Source of the DNA: Actinocrispum wychmicini | GTDB taxonomy: Bacteria > Actinomycetota > Actinomycetes > Mycobacteriales > Pseudonocardiaceae | Length of the DNA: 64,000 nucleotides | Direction of reading: 5' to 3' | Assembly (NCBI RefSeq): GCF_004345645.1 | Contig: NZ_SLWS01000011.1 | Span: forward strand, 357,255 to 421,254 | Shown: piece by piece, positions 28,999 through 37,833 of the stretch | How positions within the stretch are numbered: position 1 is the stretch's first letter | How the letters are laid out: every line of letters begins with the position of its first letter | Program-made: the position numbers and the translations under genes | Notes under the pieces: generated by a model | Seen by the model: the letters and a program-made list of their open reading frames with translations, nothing else | Told to the model about the DNA's origin: nothing | Database searches by the model: none

Positions 28999-30537
28999 GT
29001 GCGTGAGTGGAGCCTGGCCCGCCAGCTGCTGGTGTTGCAGGTGGTGATCGTCGGGGTGATCGTGGGCGGCGGGTCGATCCTGGCCTACCTGGACGCCGCC
29101 CGGAACACGGACGACGCGGCACGGCGAGAAGTCCTCGCGGTCGCGTACTCGGTGGCCGCCGCGCCGAGCGTGCAGGCCGCGCTGAGCACGCCGCGACCGT
29201 CCGACGCGTTGCAGCCGTTCGCCGAGCAGGTCCGGAAGGACACGGACGTCGACTTCGTGACGATCATGAGCCCGGACGGCATCAGGTTCAGCCATCCGAA
29301 CCCGGCCGCGATCGGCCAGCACTTCCTCGGGCACACCGAGGGAGCGCTCGCGGGCGGCATCGTCACCGAGACGTACACCGGCACGCTCGGGCCCTCGATC
29401 CGGGCCGTCGTCCCGGTGTTCTCGTCATCGCGGCAGGTGGTGGCCCTGGTGTCGGTCGGGATCACGGTCACCGCCATCGCCGAGGAACTGCGGTCGCGGC
29501 TGTTCGCGGTCGTGCTGGTGGGGGTGGCGGCGCTGGCCGTCGGGCTGGCCGGGACGTACCTGGTGAGTGCCCGGCTGCGGCGGCAGACCCGGGGGATGGG
29601 GCCGGCGCGGCTGCGCCGGATGATCGACTACCACGAGTCGATCCTGCACGCCGTGCGTGAGGGGCTCCTGCTGCTGGACCGGGTCGGGACCGTGACCTTG
29701 TGCAACGACGCCGCCCGGGACCTGCTGGGCGTGCCCGAGGACGCCGACGGACGGCCGCTGGCGTCGCTCGGCCTGCCGTTGTCTCTTGTGGACAGTCTGC
29801 TGTCCGAAGGCCCGGTGCGCGACGAGATCCACGTGACCGACCGGCGGGTGCTGGTGGTGAACAAGTCCCTGGTCTGGAGCCAGGGGTCGGTGGTGACTCT
29901 GCGGGACCACACCGACCTGCAGGTGCTGACCGGCGAACTGGACTCGGTGAAGGGGTTCGCCGAGTCGTTGCGCTCGCAGGCCCATGAGGCGGCGAACCGG
30001 TTGCACACCGTGGTGTCGCTGATCGAGCTGGACCGGACCGCCGAGGCGATCCGCTTCGCCACCGACGAACTCCAGGTCGCGCAACGGTTGACCGACCGGG
30101 TCGTGGGCGCGGTGCACGAGCCGGTGCTGGCCGCGTTGCTGCTGGGGAAGATGGCGTCGGCGTCGGAACGCGGGATCGAGCTGGTGGTCACGCCGGACAC
30201 GCAGATCGACGAGACCTCGTTGCCCGGCCGGGACCTGGTGACCGTGCTGGGCAACCTGATCGACAACGCCATGGACGCCGCGCTGGACGGCGACGAACCG
30301 GCCAAGGTCTTCGTGACCGTCCGGAAGTCGGCGTCGTCGGTGGTGCTGCGGGTCGCCGACACCGGACGTGGTCTGGAAGCATCCCAGGCCGCTTTCGAAC
30401 GCGGATGGTCCACAAAGGACGGAAATCGTGGCCTGGGGCTGGCGCTGGTGGGTCAGACCGTCCGCCGCTACGGCGGGACCATTGAGGTCGGACACGACGG
30501 CGGCGCGGTGTTCACCGTGCGAATTCCGGAAGAATAG
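28999..30537 (+). CDS. CitA/DcuS-family sensor histidine kinase
   Basis: GTG 28999 follows GGAGGTG. The 512-residue product has an N-terminal transmembrane helix (LLVLQVVIVGVIVGGGSILA), a periplasmic PDC-type sensor region with FVTIMSPDGIRFSHPNP typical of dicarboxylate and citrate sensors, a second membrane helix around residues 170-190, a PAS domain (ILHAVREGLLLLDRVGTVTL), a dimerisation region with histidine SQAHEAANRLHT, and the ATPase N box NLIDNAMDAA with G boxes DTGRGL and RGLGLALV. It probably senses C4-dicarboxylates to control dctA. Its cognate regulator lies 3 kb downstream. Confidence 0.92.
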   Translation: MREWSLARQLLVLQVVIVGVIVGGGSILAYLDAARNTDDAARREVLAVAYSVAAAPSVQAALSTPRPSDALQPFAEQVRKDTDVDFVTIMSPDGIRFSHPNPAAIGQHFLGHTEGALAGGIVTETYTGTLGPSIRAVVPVFSSSRQVVALVSVGITVTAIAEELRSRLFAVVLVGVAALAVGLAGTYLVSARLRRQTRGMGPARLRRMIDYHESILHAVREGLLLLDRVGTVTLCNDAARDLLGVPEDADGRPLASLGLPLSLVDSLLSEGPVRDEIHVTDRRVLVVNKSLVWSQGSVVTLRDHTDLQVLTGELDSVKGFAESLRSQAHEAANRLHTVVSLIELDRTAEAIRFATDELQVAQRLTDRVVGAVHEPVLAALLLGKMASASERGIELVVTPDTQIDETSLPGRDLVTVLGNLIDNAMDAALDGDEPAKVFVTVRKSASSVVLRVADTGRGLEASQAAFERGWSTKDGNRGLGLALVGQTVRRYGGTIEVGHDGGAVFTVRIPEE

Positions 30538-30597
30538 GTGCTTCCCGCCGGGGCGTGGGTGAGAATGGTCCACGCCAGGGGATGGGTGAGGTGTGCT

Positions 30598-31806
30598 GTG
30601 TTGGTGATCGACCCGGGTCTGCCGCCCGGTGAGCGGATTCGCCTGTACCGCAGGCGGGCGGGGCTCACCCAGGAGCAGTGTGCGCAGCTCAAGGGGTGCA
30701 CGGTGTCCGCGTGGCGGAAGTGGGAGTCCGGCGAACGGCAGGTGGCCGCGTTCTCCGACTGGATCGAGATCGCCCGCATCCTGCGCGTCCGTGACCTGTA
30801 CAAACTCACCGGGCTGCCGGTCGGCGAGCTGCCCGAGGACCCGACCGAACACGACACCGTGCCGGCCATCCGGGCCGCGATGCTGTCGTTCGACCCACGG
30901 CTGACCGACGAGCCGGACGTCTCCCGGCTGGACAAGGCGGTGGCGACGGCGTGGGCGATCTGGCAGGAACGCCGGCCGTTCACCCAGATCGGCTCGATGC
31001 TGCCGGGCCTGATCACCGAGGTCCGGGCGACCATCCCGCTGGTCGGCGGCCCGGACCGGGACCAGCTGCTGCGCACCGCGTCGATGCTCTACTTCCTCAC
31101 CAGGGCGTTCACCAAACGCGTTGGCGCGCAAGACGTTTCGCTGCTTGCGGCGGACCGGGCGATGGCCGCCGCGATCAAGGCGGACGACCTGGACTACCGC
31201 GCGGCGGCGGCCTGGAACTCCGGCATGATCCTGGCCGAGCAGGGTCACACCGACGTGGTCCTCGAACTCGCCACCGACGCGGCCGCGGAACTCGAACCGA
31301 CCCTGCCGGACGGCCCGGTGGAACGGATGAGCGTCTTCGGCGCGCTGCATCTGTTACGTGCCATGCAGTTCGCCCGTCTCGGCGACGAGCACGGCGTGGT
31401 GTGCGCGCTCGAAACGGCCGACAAGGTGGCGTCCACGCTGGGTGATCGCAACGACTTCCGTACCGTCTTCGGGCCGACGAACGTGGGGATCTACCGGGTG
31501 TGGCTCGCGGTCGAGCTGTCCAAACCGGGCGAGGCGATCCGGACCGCCCAACGCTACGACGTGACCGTCCTGCCCAGTGTGGAACGGCGTTTCTCGTACT
31601 ACGTGGAGCTGGCGCGCGCGTACAGCATCCGCACCGAGGACGTTGCCGCCGTGCACATGTTGCTGCGCGCGGAACAGGAATCCGCGGAAGAGCTGCGGTT
31701 CAACGTGGAGGTCCGCGCGATGGTCCGGGAACTGCTGCGCCGCGAGAACATGGTCACCCGCTCCGAGTTGCGGCCGCTCGCCGACCGGATCGGCGTTCTG
31801 CGTTAG
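30598..31806 (+). CDS. XRE-family regulator with TPR-like C-terminal domain
   Basis: The start is uncertain: GTG 30598 (VLVIDPGLPPG) is favoured, but the frame is open back to 30538. Residues about 10-60 form a helix-turn-helix (RLYRRRAGLTQEQCAQLKGC, then SAWRKWESGERQV). The remaining 330 residues are alpha-helical and repeat-like, as in actinomycete regulators whose TPR-type domain binds a peptide or metabolite. No membrane segments are present. It separates a sensor kinase from its response regulator. The target is unknown; the following membrane/phosphatase gene is one candidate. Confidence 0.75.
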   Translation: MLVIDPGLPPGERIRLYRRRAGLTQEQCAQLKGCTVSAWRKWESGERQVAAFSDWIEIARILRVRDLYKLTGLPVGELPEDPTEHDTVPAIRAAMLSFDPRLTDEPDVSRLDKAVATAWAIWQERRPFTQIGSMLPGLITEVRATIPLVGGPDRDQLLRTASMLYFLTRAFTKRVGAQDVSLLAADRAMAAAIKADDLDYRAAAAWNSGMILAEQGHTDVVLELATDAAAELEPTLPDGPVERMSVFGALHLLRAMQFARLGDEHGVVCALETADKVASTLGDRNDFRTVFGPTNVGIYRVWLAVELSKPGEAIRTAQRYDVTVLPSVERRFSYYVELARAYSIRTEDVAAVHMLLRAEQESAEELRFNVEVRAMVRELLRRENMVTRSELRPLADRIGVLR

Positions 31807-32054
31807 TCAAAGCCACCTAGGTGACTTTTCCGCCCTTAGGTGAGTGCCACCCGCAGGGACGGCGACACAGGGCGTGGTGCTGGGGTCCACCACCACGCGG
31901 GGCTGTTACTCGCCAGTAGCGACGTTAGCTGGAATCTGCCGATCACCATGACGGCAGGGCATTCACAGTAAGGCGATCACAGCGGGGAACGGGCACCGTG
32001 CGGGTGAGGGTGCCCGTTCGCCGTACCAGGGGGACGGACTGATTGGAGACCTCC

Positions 32055-33488
32055 GTGGCGATCACGCGCGAATCCCCCCGGACATCGACCCGACCGTGGT
32101 GGCTGGCCGGCGGCATGCTCGGCCTCGCCTTCGGGTATTTCTTCTGGTACACGCCTTACGCCGGGCTGACCAAGGCCCTGTCGTCCGGTCTGCTGCCCGG
32201 AATGGACAAACATGTCGGTGGCCTGGTGCTGTTACCGGCGGCGGCGTTGGGCACGCTGGTGGGCGCGCCGCTGTTCCTGGCGTTCACCGGATGGTGGCGG
32301 TACATCGGCGTCCGCGGCGGTAAACGATTTCCCAGCAACACCATGATCGTCGCGGGATTCTTCACCGCGCTGCTGATCGCGGCAACGACGCTGAACTACA
32401 CGTTCGCCGGCGTCTCGATCCTGTTCATGCTGCTGATGATGCGGGCCGGGGTGCTGATCCTGTCGCCGATCGTGGACGCCGTCCGCCGGCGGAAGGTGCG
32501 CGTCTTCTCGTGGGTGGCGCTCGGTTTCAGCCTGCTCGCGGTGGCCACGGCACTGTTCGACGTCAACAGCTACGTGCTCACGTTCGGCGCGGTGGCGAGC
32601 CTGGCGATCTACTACACCGGGTACATTGGCCGGTTCCGGATCATGAGCCGGGTCGCGAAGACCGGGATCGAGGAGGTCGACCGCCGGTACTTCGCCGAGG
32701 AGTCGGTCACGTCGGCGGTGTGGCAGGTCGGGCTGTGCGTCGTGCTCGCGGTGCTGCCGCTCGGTGAGGTGTCGAGCGCGTTGCGGGAAGGGTTCACCAC
32801 GTTCCTGATCACGCCGGCCGTGATCCCGGCGTTCGGCGTCGGACTGCTGTACGCCGCGCTGTACGTGTACGGCACGTTGATCTACCTGGACCACCGTGAG
32901 TACACCTGGTGTGTGCCCGCGAACCGGTGCGCCAGCCTGCTTTCCGGGCTGGTGGCGTCGTTCGGGCTGACCTGGCTGACCGGCATCGCCGCACCTGGCA
33001 CCGGCCAGCTGATCGCGACCGGGTTCATCGGGTTGGCGATCCTGGCACTGAGCTATCCCGCGTTGTTCGGCCGCCCGGTGCTGCTGTTCGTCTGCGGCGG
33101 CAACACGTGCCGGTCCGCGATGGCCGCCGCGATCGCGATGGCGGCCGGCGGACGCCGCCAGGTGCTGAGCGCCGGCATGGACGCGAAGGAAGGCGCGCCC
33201 ATGGCCACGCAGGCCGTGACGGCACTGCGTGAACTAGGCATCCCGGTGAACGGCCACCAGGCGCAGCGCCTCAATTCCGCCCTGATCAACAAGGCCACCA
33301 CGGTGTACGTGATGACCGACGCCCAACGCGACGCGGTCCTGGCGATGGTGCCCGGGGCTTCGCGCAAGATCGTCCGGCTGGACGCGACCGGGGACATCCC
33401 CGACCCGCACGACCAGACCGAGTCGGCCTACCTGGACGTCGCCGAGAAGATCAAGGAGGCGGTCCACCGCCGGCTCGTGCCCGCCTAG
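32055..33488 (+). CDS. Polytopic membrane protein fused to low-molecular-weight protein tyrosine phosphatase
   Basis: GTG 32055 follows GGAG by seven bases. The first 335 residues hold about ten transmembrane helices (for example LGLAFGYFFWYTPYAGLTKA). The last 140 residues form an LMW-PTP/arsenate-reductase domain. Its loop reads VLLFVCGGNTCRSAMAA (CxxNTCRS), and the general-acid segment is DIPDPHDQTESAY. The phosphatase would face the cytoplasm. A membrane anchor of this size on an LMW-PTP is unusual. It may control export or synthesis of a cell-surface polymer, or signalling. The function of the membrane part is not recognised. Confidence 0.75.
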   Translation: MAITRESPRTSTRPWWLAGGMLGLAFGYFFWYTPYAGLTKALSSGLLPGMDKHVGGLVLLPAAALGTLVGAPLFLAFTGWWRYIGVRGGKRFPSNTMIVAGFFTALLIAATTLNYTFAGVSILFMLLMMRAGVLILSPIVDAVRRRKVRVFSWVALGFSLLAVATALFDVNSYVLTFGAVASLAIYYTGYIGRFRIMSRVAKTGIEEVDRRYFAEESVTSAVWQVGLCVVLAVLPLGEVSSALREGFTTFLITPAVIPAFGVGLLYAALYVYGTLIYLDHREYTWCVPANRCASLLSGLVASFGLTWLTGIAAPGTGQLIATGFIGLAILALSYPALFGRPVLLFVCGGNTCRSAMAAAIAMAAGGRRQVLSAGMDAKEGAPMATQAVTALRELGIPVNGHQAQRLNSALINKATTVYVMTDAQRDAVLAMVPGASRKIVRLDATGDIPDPHDQTESAYLDVAEKIKEAVHRRLVPA

Positions 33489-33498
33489 ACTCCCGAGC

Positions 33499-34164
33499 GT
33501 GATCAGGGTGCTGGTGGTCGAAGACGACCTCGTCGCCGCCGACGCGCATCGGCTTTACGTACAGCGTGTCGCGGACTTCGAGGTGGTCGGGGTGGCCCAC
33601 ACCGGCGCCGAGGCGATGCGGTTCGTCGAGCAGCACCCGGTCGACCTGCTGCTGCTCGACTTCTACCTGCCCGACGCGCACGGCCTGCAGATCGCCCGTG
33701 CCCTGCGCACCGCCAACCACACCGCGGACGTCATCGCGGTCACCTCCGCCCGTGACCTGGCCATGGTCCGGGCGGCGGTGTCCGCGGGCGTCGTCCAGTA
33801 CCTGCTGAAACCCTTCACGTTCGCGACATTGCGGGACAAGCTGGAGCGCTACGCGCGCTTCCGGGACACCGTGACCGGAGAAGCGACGGGGCAGGACGAG
33901 GTGGACCGCGCGCTCGCAACCCTGCGCGGAACCGACGGCATCGCGTTGCCCAAGGGAATGAGCGCGGACACGCTCAGCGCGGTGGTCTCAGCTCTGCGCG
34001 AAGCGCCCGGTGGACTCTCCGCGGTGGGTGCCGCGGGAGCCGTGGGGATCTCCCGCGTGACGGCTCGCCGTTACCTGGAACACTTGGCGGACAAAGGAGT
34101 TGTCGCCCGCCGACCGCAGTACGGCCAGGTCGGCCGCCCGGAGTTGGTGTACAGCCTGTCCTAG
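33499..34164 (+). CDS. CitB/DcuR-family response regulator
   Basis: The 221-residue product has a receiver domain (VLVVEDDLVAADAHRLYVQR, phosphorylation Asp in LLLLDFYLPDAHGL, Lys in LLKPFTF) and a C-terminal winged-helix of the CitB type (VGAAGAVGISRVTARRYLEH with the wing LADKGVVARRPQYG). Such regulators pair with CitA/DcuS kinases and activate transporters such as dctA. The matching kinase gene is at 28999-30537, with two unrelated genes between. It starts 10 bases after the phosphatase fusion gene, so it probably shares that transcript. Its stop overlaps the convergent CGNR gene by four bases. Confidence 0.9.
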   Translation: MIRVLVVEDDLVAADAHRLYVQRVADFEVVGVAHTGAEAMRFVEQHPVDLLLLDFYLPDAHGLQIARALRTANHTADVIAVTSARDLAMVRAAVSAGVVQYLLKPFTFATLRDKLERYARFRDTVTGEATGQDEVDRALATLRGTDGIALPKGMSADTLSAVVSALREAPGGLSAVGAAGAVGISRVTARRYLEHLADKGVVARRPQYGQVGRPELVYSLS

Positions 34165-34688
34165 TCGCGGTGACGGGCGCGGAAGGCCGCGGTCTTGACG
34201 CGGTTCTGGCACGCCGTGGAACAGAAACGTTTGGTGCCGTTACGCGTGACGTCAACGAACACGCGGTCGCACGCGGGCGCGGTGCAGACGCCGAGGCGGT
34301 CGTGCATGGGGTTGCCTAGGACGACGGCGAGTCCGGTGGCCATGGAGGCGATGTGGCTGCGTGCCCAAGAAGCGTCCGGCGCGTGGAAGTGCAGGTGCCA
34401 CGGCTCGCCGTCGTGCCTCGTCAGGAACGGCGCTGCCTGGAAGTCGCGAAGGATGGTGTTGACGGTTGTGCAGGCGTCGTCGACTCGGCCGTCGTCGACG
34501 GCGGCGAACACCGAGCGAAGGCCCATGGCGTACGCGCGGAGTTCCTCGACCTCTTCGGGGGAACGGTCGGCGTAGTCGTCGTAGCCGGTGGCTGTGTATT
34601 CGCGTCCACGGGTGTGACCTGGGGTGAGGAGGTTGATCGCGCGGACAGCGGCGGCCACCACGTCACTGGTGTGACTGTCGAAGTTCAC
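34161..34688 (-). CDS. CGNR zinc-finger (ABATE-domain) transcriptional regulator
   Basis: I place the start at GTG 34688 (NFDSHTSDVVAAAVRAINLL), which leaves a GAGAGGG site about 12 bases upstream and avoids overlap with the divergent gene. The product of about 175 residues has a helical ABATE domain with a stress-ligand-type pocket and a C-terminal zinc finger, CTAPACDRVFVDVTRNGTKR then FCSTACQNRVK. The usual CGNR tetrad is CQNR here. The family regulates adjacent genes; the divergent methyltransferase is the natural candidate target. Confidence 0.85.
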   Translation of the reverse strand: MNFDSHTSDVVAAAVRAINLLTPGHTRGREYTATGYDDYADRSPEEVEELRAYAMGLRSVFAAVDDGRVDDACTTVNTILRDFQAAPFLTRHDGEPWHLHFHAPDASWARSHIASMATGLAVVLGNPMHDRLGVCTAPACDRVFVDVTRNGTKRFCSTACQNRVKTAAFRARHRD

Positions 34689-34692
34689 TTGA

Positions 34693-34748
34693 CCAGTTAC
34701 CCTCTCGATTGTAGGTTCGTCACTGTTGAACAGTACATCGACAGTTAC
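34693..34748. promoter_or_regulatory. Operator-like repeats between CGNR regulator and methyltransferase
   Basis: A 13-base palindrome ACTGTTGAACAGT lies at 34722-34734, and two CAGTTAC elements flank it (about 34694-34700 and 34742-34748). The 73-base gap between divergent starts is therefore dense in repeats likely to bind the CGNR protein. Confidence 0.45.
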
Positions 34749-34761
34749 TGGAGGGTGGATC

Positions 34762-35523
34762 ATGGTGGCGTCAACTGTGGCCGCGGCCTGGGTGAACCGG
34801 TGGGACGCGCAGCAGGAACGCTATGTCGCGGACCGGGAAGAGCGGTTCGCCGTCCTCTGCGACATCGTCGAGAGCAGCCTGGCGACCGTGGCCGCGCCGG
34901 TCGTGCTGGACCTGGGGTGCGGGCCGGGGTCGCTCGCCGCCCGACTGCTCGCGCGACTGCCCCAAGCCCGGATCATCGGGCTGGACTACGACCCGCTGCT
35001 GCTCAGCCTGGCGCGTACGCACTACGGCGACACGATCGAATGGGTCGACACGGACCTCAACGGCACGGAATGGCCGAAACACGTACCGAACACCATTCAC
35101 GCGGCGGTGTCCACGACGGCGTTGCACTGGATGCCGGGGAGTCGGCTGGCTGAGCTCTACCGCGGTCTTGCGACCCGGATGGCTCCTGGCGGTGTGCTGG
35201 TCAACGGCGACCACCTGAAGAACGGCGACGAACGGATCGACGCGCTCGCCGAAACTGTGCGCGCCCGCCGCGCCACCCGCGTCGGCGTGGACACCAACGA
35301 GGAGTGGTGGCCGTGGTGGGACGCGATCCTGGCCGACCCGAACTTCGAACACCAGGCCGAAGTTCGGGCTCGGCGGGTGGCCGAACGCCAGAAGGACGAC
35401 GGCCACAACGGCAACGAGCTGACCGTCAACGACCACACCAGACTGCTGCGGACGGCCGGATTCCGCAGCGCGGCCCCGGTGTGGCAGGTCGGCGACGACA
35501 CCGTGCTGGTCGCCGTGAAGTAG
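34762..35523 (+). CDS. Class I SAM-dependent methyltransferase
   Basis: ATG 34762 follows GGAGGG. The 253-residue product shows motif I VLDLGCGPGSLAARLLARLP, an acidic residue after the next strand (IIGLDYDPLLLSLA), and motif IV-like AAVSTTALHWMPG. The region around EEWWPWWDAILADP is typical of trans-aconitate-methyltransferase-like or small-molecule enzymes. The substrate is unknown. It is divergent from a CGNR regulator with which it shares an operator-like region, and its stop lies one base from the convergent hexosaminidase gene. Confidence 0.88.
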   Translation: MVASTVAAAWVNRWDAQQERYVADREERFAVLCDIVESSLATVAAPVVLDLGCGPGSLAARLLARLPQARIIGLDYDPLLLSLARTHYGDTIEWVDTDLNGTEWPKHVPNTIHAAVSTTALHWMPGSRLAELYRGLATRMAPGGVLVNGDHLKNGDERIDALAETVRARRATRVGVDTNEEWWPWWDAILADPNFEHQAEVRARRVAERQKDDGHNGNELTVNDHTRLLRTAGFRSAAPVWQVGDDTVLVAVK

Positions 35524-35524
35524 C

Positions 35525-36985
35525 TCAGCGGATCCGGCCCGGCACCCCGGGCCGGGTCTGCCACGGCCGCGGTCCCGTCAACGGTCGATATTCCACGCCC
35601 ATCGCGTCCAGCCTGGGCAGGTGGTGGGTGACGAGCCGCTGCTCGAACTCCTCGTACGACCGTTCCCCGGAGCTCCAAACGACTTCGGCGAACGCGGCGA
35701 GCCGAGGGAAGGTCGCGTAGTCCACGCGCCGGGCGTTGTCCAGGTGCTCGGTCCAGACCTGCGCCTGCGCGCCCAACACCCGCTCGTGAAACTCTTCCGG
35801 CAGTGCGGCCGGGACGGGTTCGTAGGCGTAGACATCCGCGAGCGTGTGCAGGTAGCCGACTGGAACCGGCTCGTCGGGATGGTCGGCCTGGCGGTGGTCG
35901 AGATACACGTACTGCTCCGGGCACATCACGACGTCGTGCCCGGCGGACGCCGCCGCGACCCCGGCCTCCTCACCCCGCCACGACGCGACGATCGCCGCCG
36001 GCGGCAACGATCCCGCCTCCAGGATCTCGTCCCAGCCCAGCGTTCGCCGGCCGAGATTCGCCAGGTGGGCGGCCATCTGCCCGACGAACCAGCCGTGCAA
36101 CTGCCGGGCCTCGGTGAACCCCTCGGCGTGCATCCGTTCCTTGGCGACCAGGTTGTCCTCCCACTGCACAGTGGGGACCTCATCGCCGCCGACGCAGATC
36201 ACCGGACTGTCGAAGACCGTCACGACATGGTCGAGAACCTTGCGGTAGAACGCGATCGTACGGTCCGAGACGTTGAGCACGTTCTCGTTGATCCCCCAGT
36301 TGCGCAGCACCGGCAGGGACTCGCCGGTGTTGCCCAGTTCGGGGTACGCGGCGATCGCGGCCTGGCTGTGCCCGGGAATGTCCACTTCGGGCACGACCGT
36401 GATGTGTCTTTCCTTGGCGTACGCCACGATCTCGCGCATGTCCTCGGTCGTGTAGTAGCCGCCGTGCGGGCGGCCGTCGTGCTCGGTGGTGCCGTCCGGC
36501 TGCCGGCCGACCCACGATCCCGTGCGCCACGACCCGACCGACGTCAGCCCGGGGAACTCCGGGACCTCGATCCGCCAGCCCTGGTCGTCGGTCAGGTGCA
36601 GGTGCAGCACATTCAACTTGTGCGCGGCGAGCTGGTCGAGGAACCGGAACACCTCGTACTTGGGCATGAAATGCCGGGCCACGTCCAGCAGCACGCCACG
36701 CCAGCCGAACCGCGGGTGGTCCACGATCTCGCCGCACGGCAACGTCCGCGCCGGTTCGATCGACGCGGCCCGGAACGCGTCCGGACCGTACAGCTGGCGA
36801 AGCGTTTGCGCGGCATAGAAAGCGCCGGCTTCGTCCGCCGCCTCGATGGCGACCGCGGCTGGCGTGATCCGGATCCGGTAGCCTTCCGCCGGCAGGTCCG
36901 CGTTGAACGACACGGCTGGCGGCTCGTCGCCGACGTGGATCTCGCCGGTGAAAGTGGCCGATACCGGCCGGGGAAGTAACGTCAT
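35525..36985 (-). CDS. Beta-N-acetylhexosaminidase, glycoside hydrolase family 20
   Basis: The 486-residue product has the GH20 small domain followed by the barrel. Landmarks are GWRGVLLDVARHFMP, HLHLTDDQGWRIEV, VPEVDIPGHSQAAIAAYPEL, the catalytic Asp-Glu pair in VICVGGDEVP near residue 267, and a tryptophan-lined pocket (ASWRGEEAG). There is no signal peptide, so it acts inside the cell, trimming imported chitobiose or related GlcNAc oligosaccharides from the non-reducing end. Its ATG overlaps the stop of the upstream ABC permease gene (ATGA), confirming operon membership. It could also release GlcNAc1A from an oxidised oligosaccharide. Confidence 0.95.
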   Translation of the reverse strand: MTLLPRPVSATFTGEIHVGDEPPAVSFNADLPAEGYRIRITPAAVAIEAADEAGAFYAAQTLRQLYGPDAFRAASIEPARTLPCGEIVDHPRFGWRGVLLDVARHFMPKYEVFRFLDQLAAHKLNVLHLHLTDDQGWRIEVPEFPGLTSVGSWRTGSWVGRQPDGTTEHDGRPHGGYYTTEDMREIVAYAKERHITVVPEVDIPGHSQAAIAAYPELGNTGESLPVLRNWGINENVLNVSDRTIAFYRKVLDHVVTVFDSPVICVGGDEVPTVQWEDNLVAKERMHAEGFTEARQLHGWFVGQMAAHLANLGRRTLGWDEILEAGSLPPAAIVASWRGEEAGVAAASAGHDVVMCPEQYVYLDHRQADHPDEPVPVGYLHTLADVYAYEPVPAALPEEFHERVLGAQAQVWTEHLDNARRVDYATFPRLAAFAEVVWSSGERSYEEFEQRLVTHHLPRLDAMGVEYRPLTGPRPWQTRPGVPGRIR

Positions 36986-37833
36986 CCTTTGACCGCTCCG
37001 GAAAGTCCCGACACCAGGTGTCGTTGCACGAATACGAAGAAAATGAGGACGGGGATGGTCATCAGCGTGGATCCCGCCATGATCCCGCCCCAGTCCAGGT
37101 TCTCAGGGTTGTAGAACACGCGCAGCGCCTGCGGCAGCGTCCGGTTGTGCACGTCCGAATATATCAGCGTCTGCGCGAACAGGAAGTCGTTCCACGCGTG
37201 GATGAACGACAGCACGCTCGTCGCCACCAACCCGGGTGCCACCAGCGGGAACAACACCTGCCACGTGAACCGGAACCGGCTGGCGCCGTCCAGTGCCGCC
37301 GCCTCCTCCAGTTCCACGGGCACGGCCGCGACGAAGCCACGCAGCATCCAGATCGCGAACGGCAGGCTGAACGCGAGGTTCACGAGCACCAGCGGAGCGA
37401 GCTGGTTCAGTCCGAACGCGGGTGCCGTGTCCTGGACCGACCGCACCATGAAGAACAACGGGATGGTCAGCGCTTCAACCGGGATCATCTGCGCGACCAA
37501 CAGCATCACCAGCAGTACCGTCCGGCCACGGAACCGGAACCTGGTCAACGCCACCGCCGACAGGAACGCCAGCAGGATCGACAGGCCGACCACGCACACC
37601 GCGACGATCGTGCTGTTCAGGAAGTACTGGCCGAACCCGTTGAGCCCCAACACCCGCTTGAAACTGTCCAAAGTGGGCGCCAGCGTCCACGGCCGCGGGT
37701 TCGCGGACTGGATCTCGCCGGCCGGTTTGAACGCCGACAACACCATCCAGTACAGCGGAATCGCCACCACCGCGGCGATCACGCAGCAGACAACCTCGGC
37801 GACGAGCCGGCCCGGCCGTTTTACGGCTGCCAT
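36982..37833 (-). CDS. Carbohydrate ABC transporter permease (MalG/NgcG-like)
   Basis: The 283-residue product is a MalG-type permease with six predicted membrane helices (starting VCCVIAAVVAIPLYWMVLSA) and the cytoplasmic EAA loop EEAAALDGASRFRFTWQVLF-PL-APG that contacts the ATPase. No ATPase gene is present, so it likely uses the shared MsiK-type ATPase known from actinomycete sugar importers. It overlaps the neighbouring permease by 13 bases and the hexosaminidase by four. N-acetylglucosamine-containing oligosaccharide is the likely cargo, judged from that neighbour. Confidence 0.92.
   Translation of the reverse strand: MAAVKRPGRLVAEVVCCVIAAVVAIPLYWMVLSAFKPAGEIQSANPRPWTLAPTLDSFKRVLGLNGFGQYFLNSTIVAVCVVGLSILLAFLSAVALTRFRFRGRTVLLVMLLVAQMIPVEALTIPLFFMVRSVQDTAPAFGLNQLAPLVLVNLAFSLPFAIWMLRGFVAAVPVELEEAAALDGASRFRFTWQVLFPLVAPGLVATSVLSFIHAWNDFLFAQTLIYSDVHNRTLPQALRVFYNPENLDWGGIMAGSTLMTIPVLIFFVFVQRHLVSGLSGAVKG

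Noticed and set aside
29425..31350. 641-codon minus-strand open frame opposite the sensor kinase and XRE genes
   Set aside because: Shadow of two genuine plus-strand genes, with no domain.
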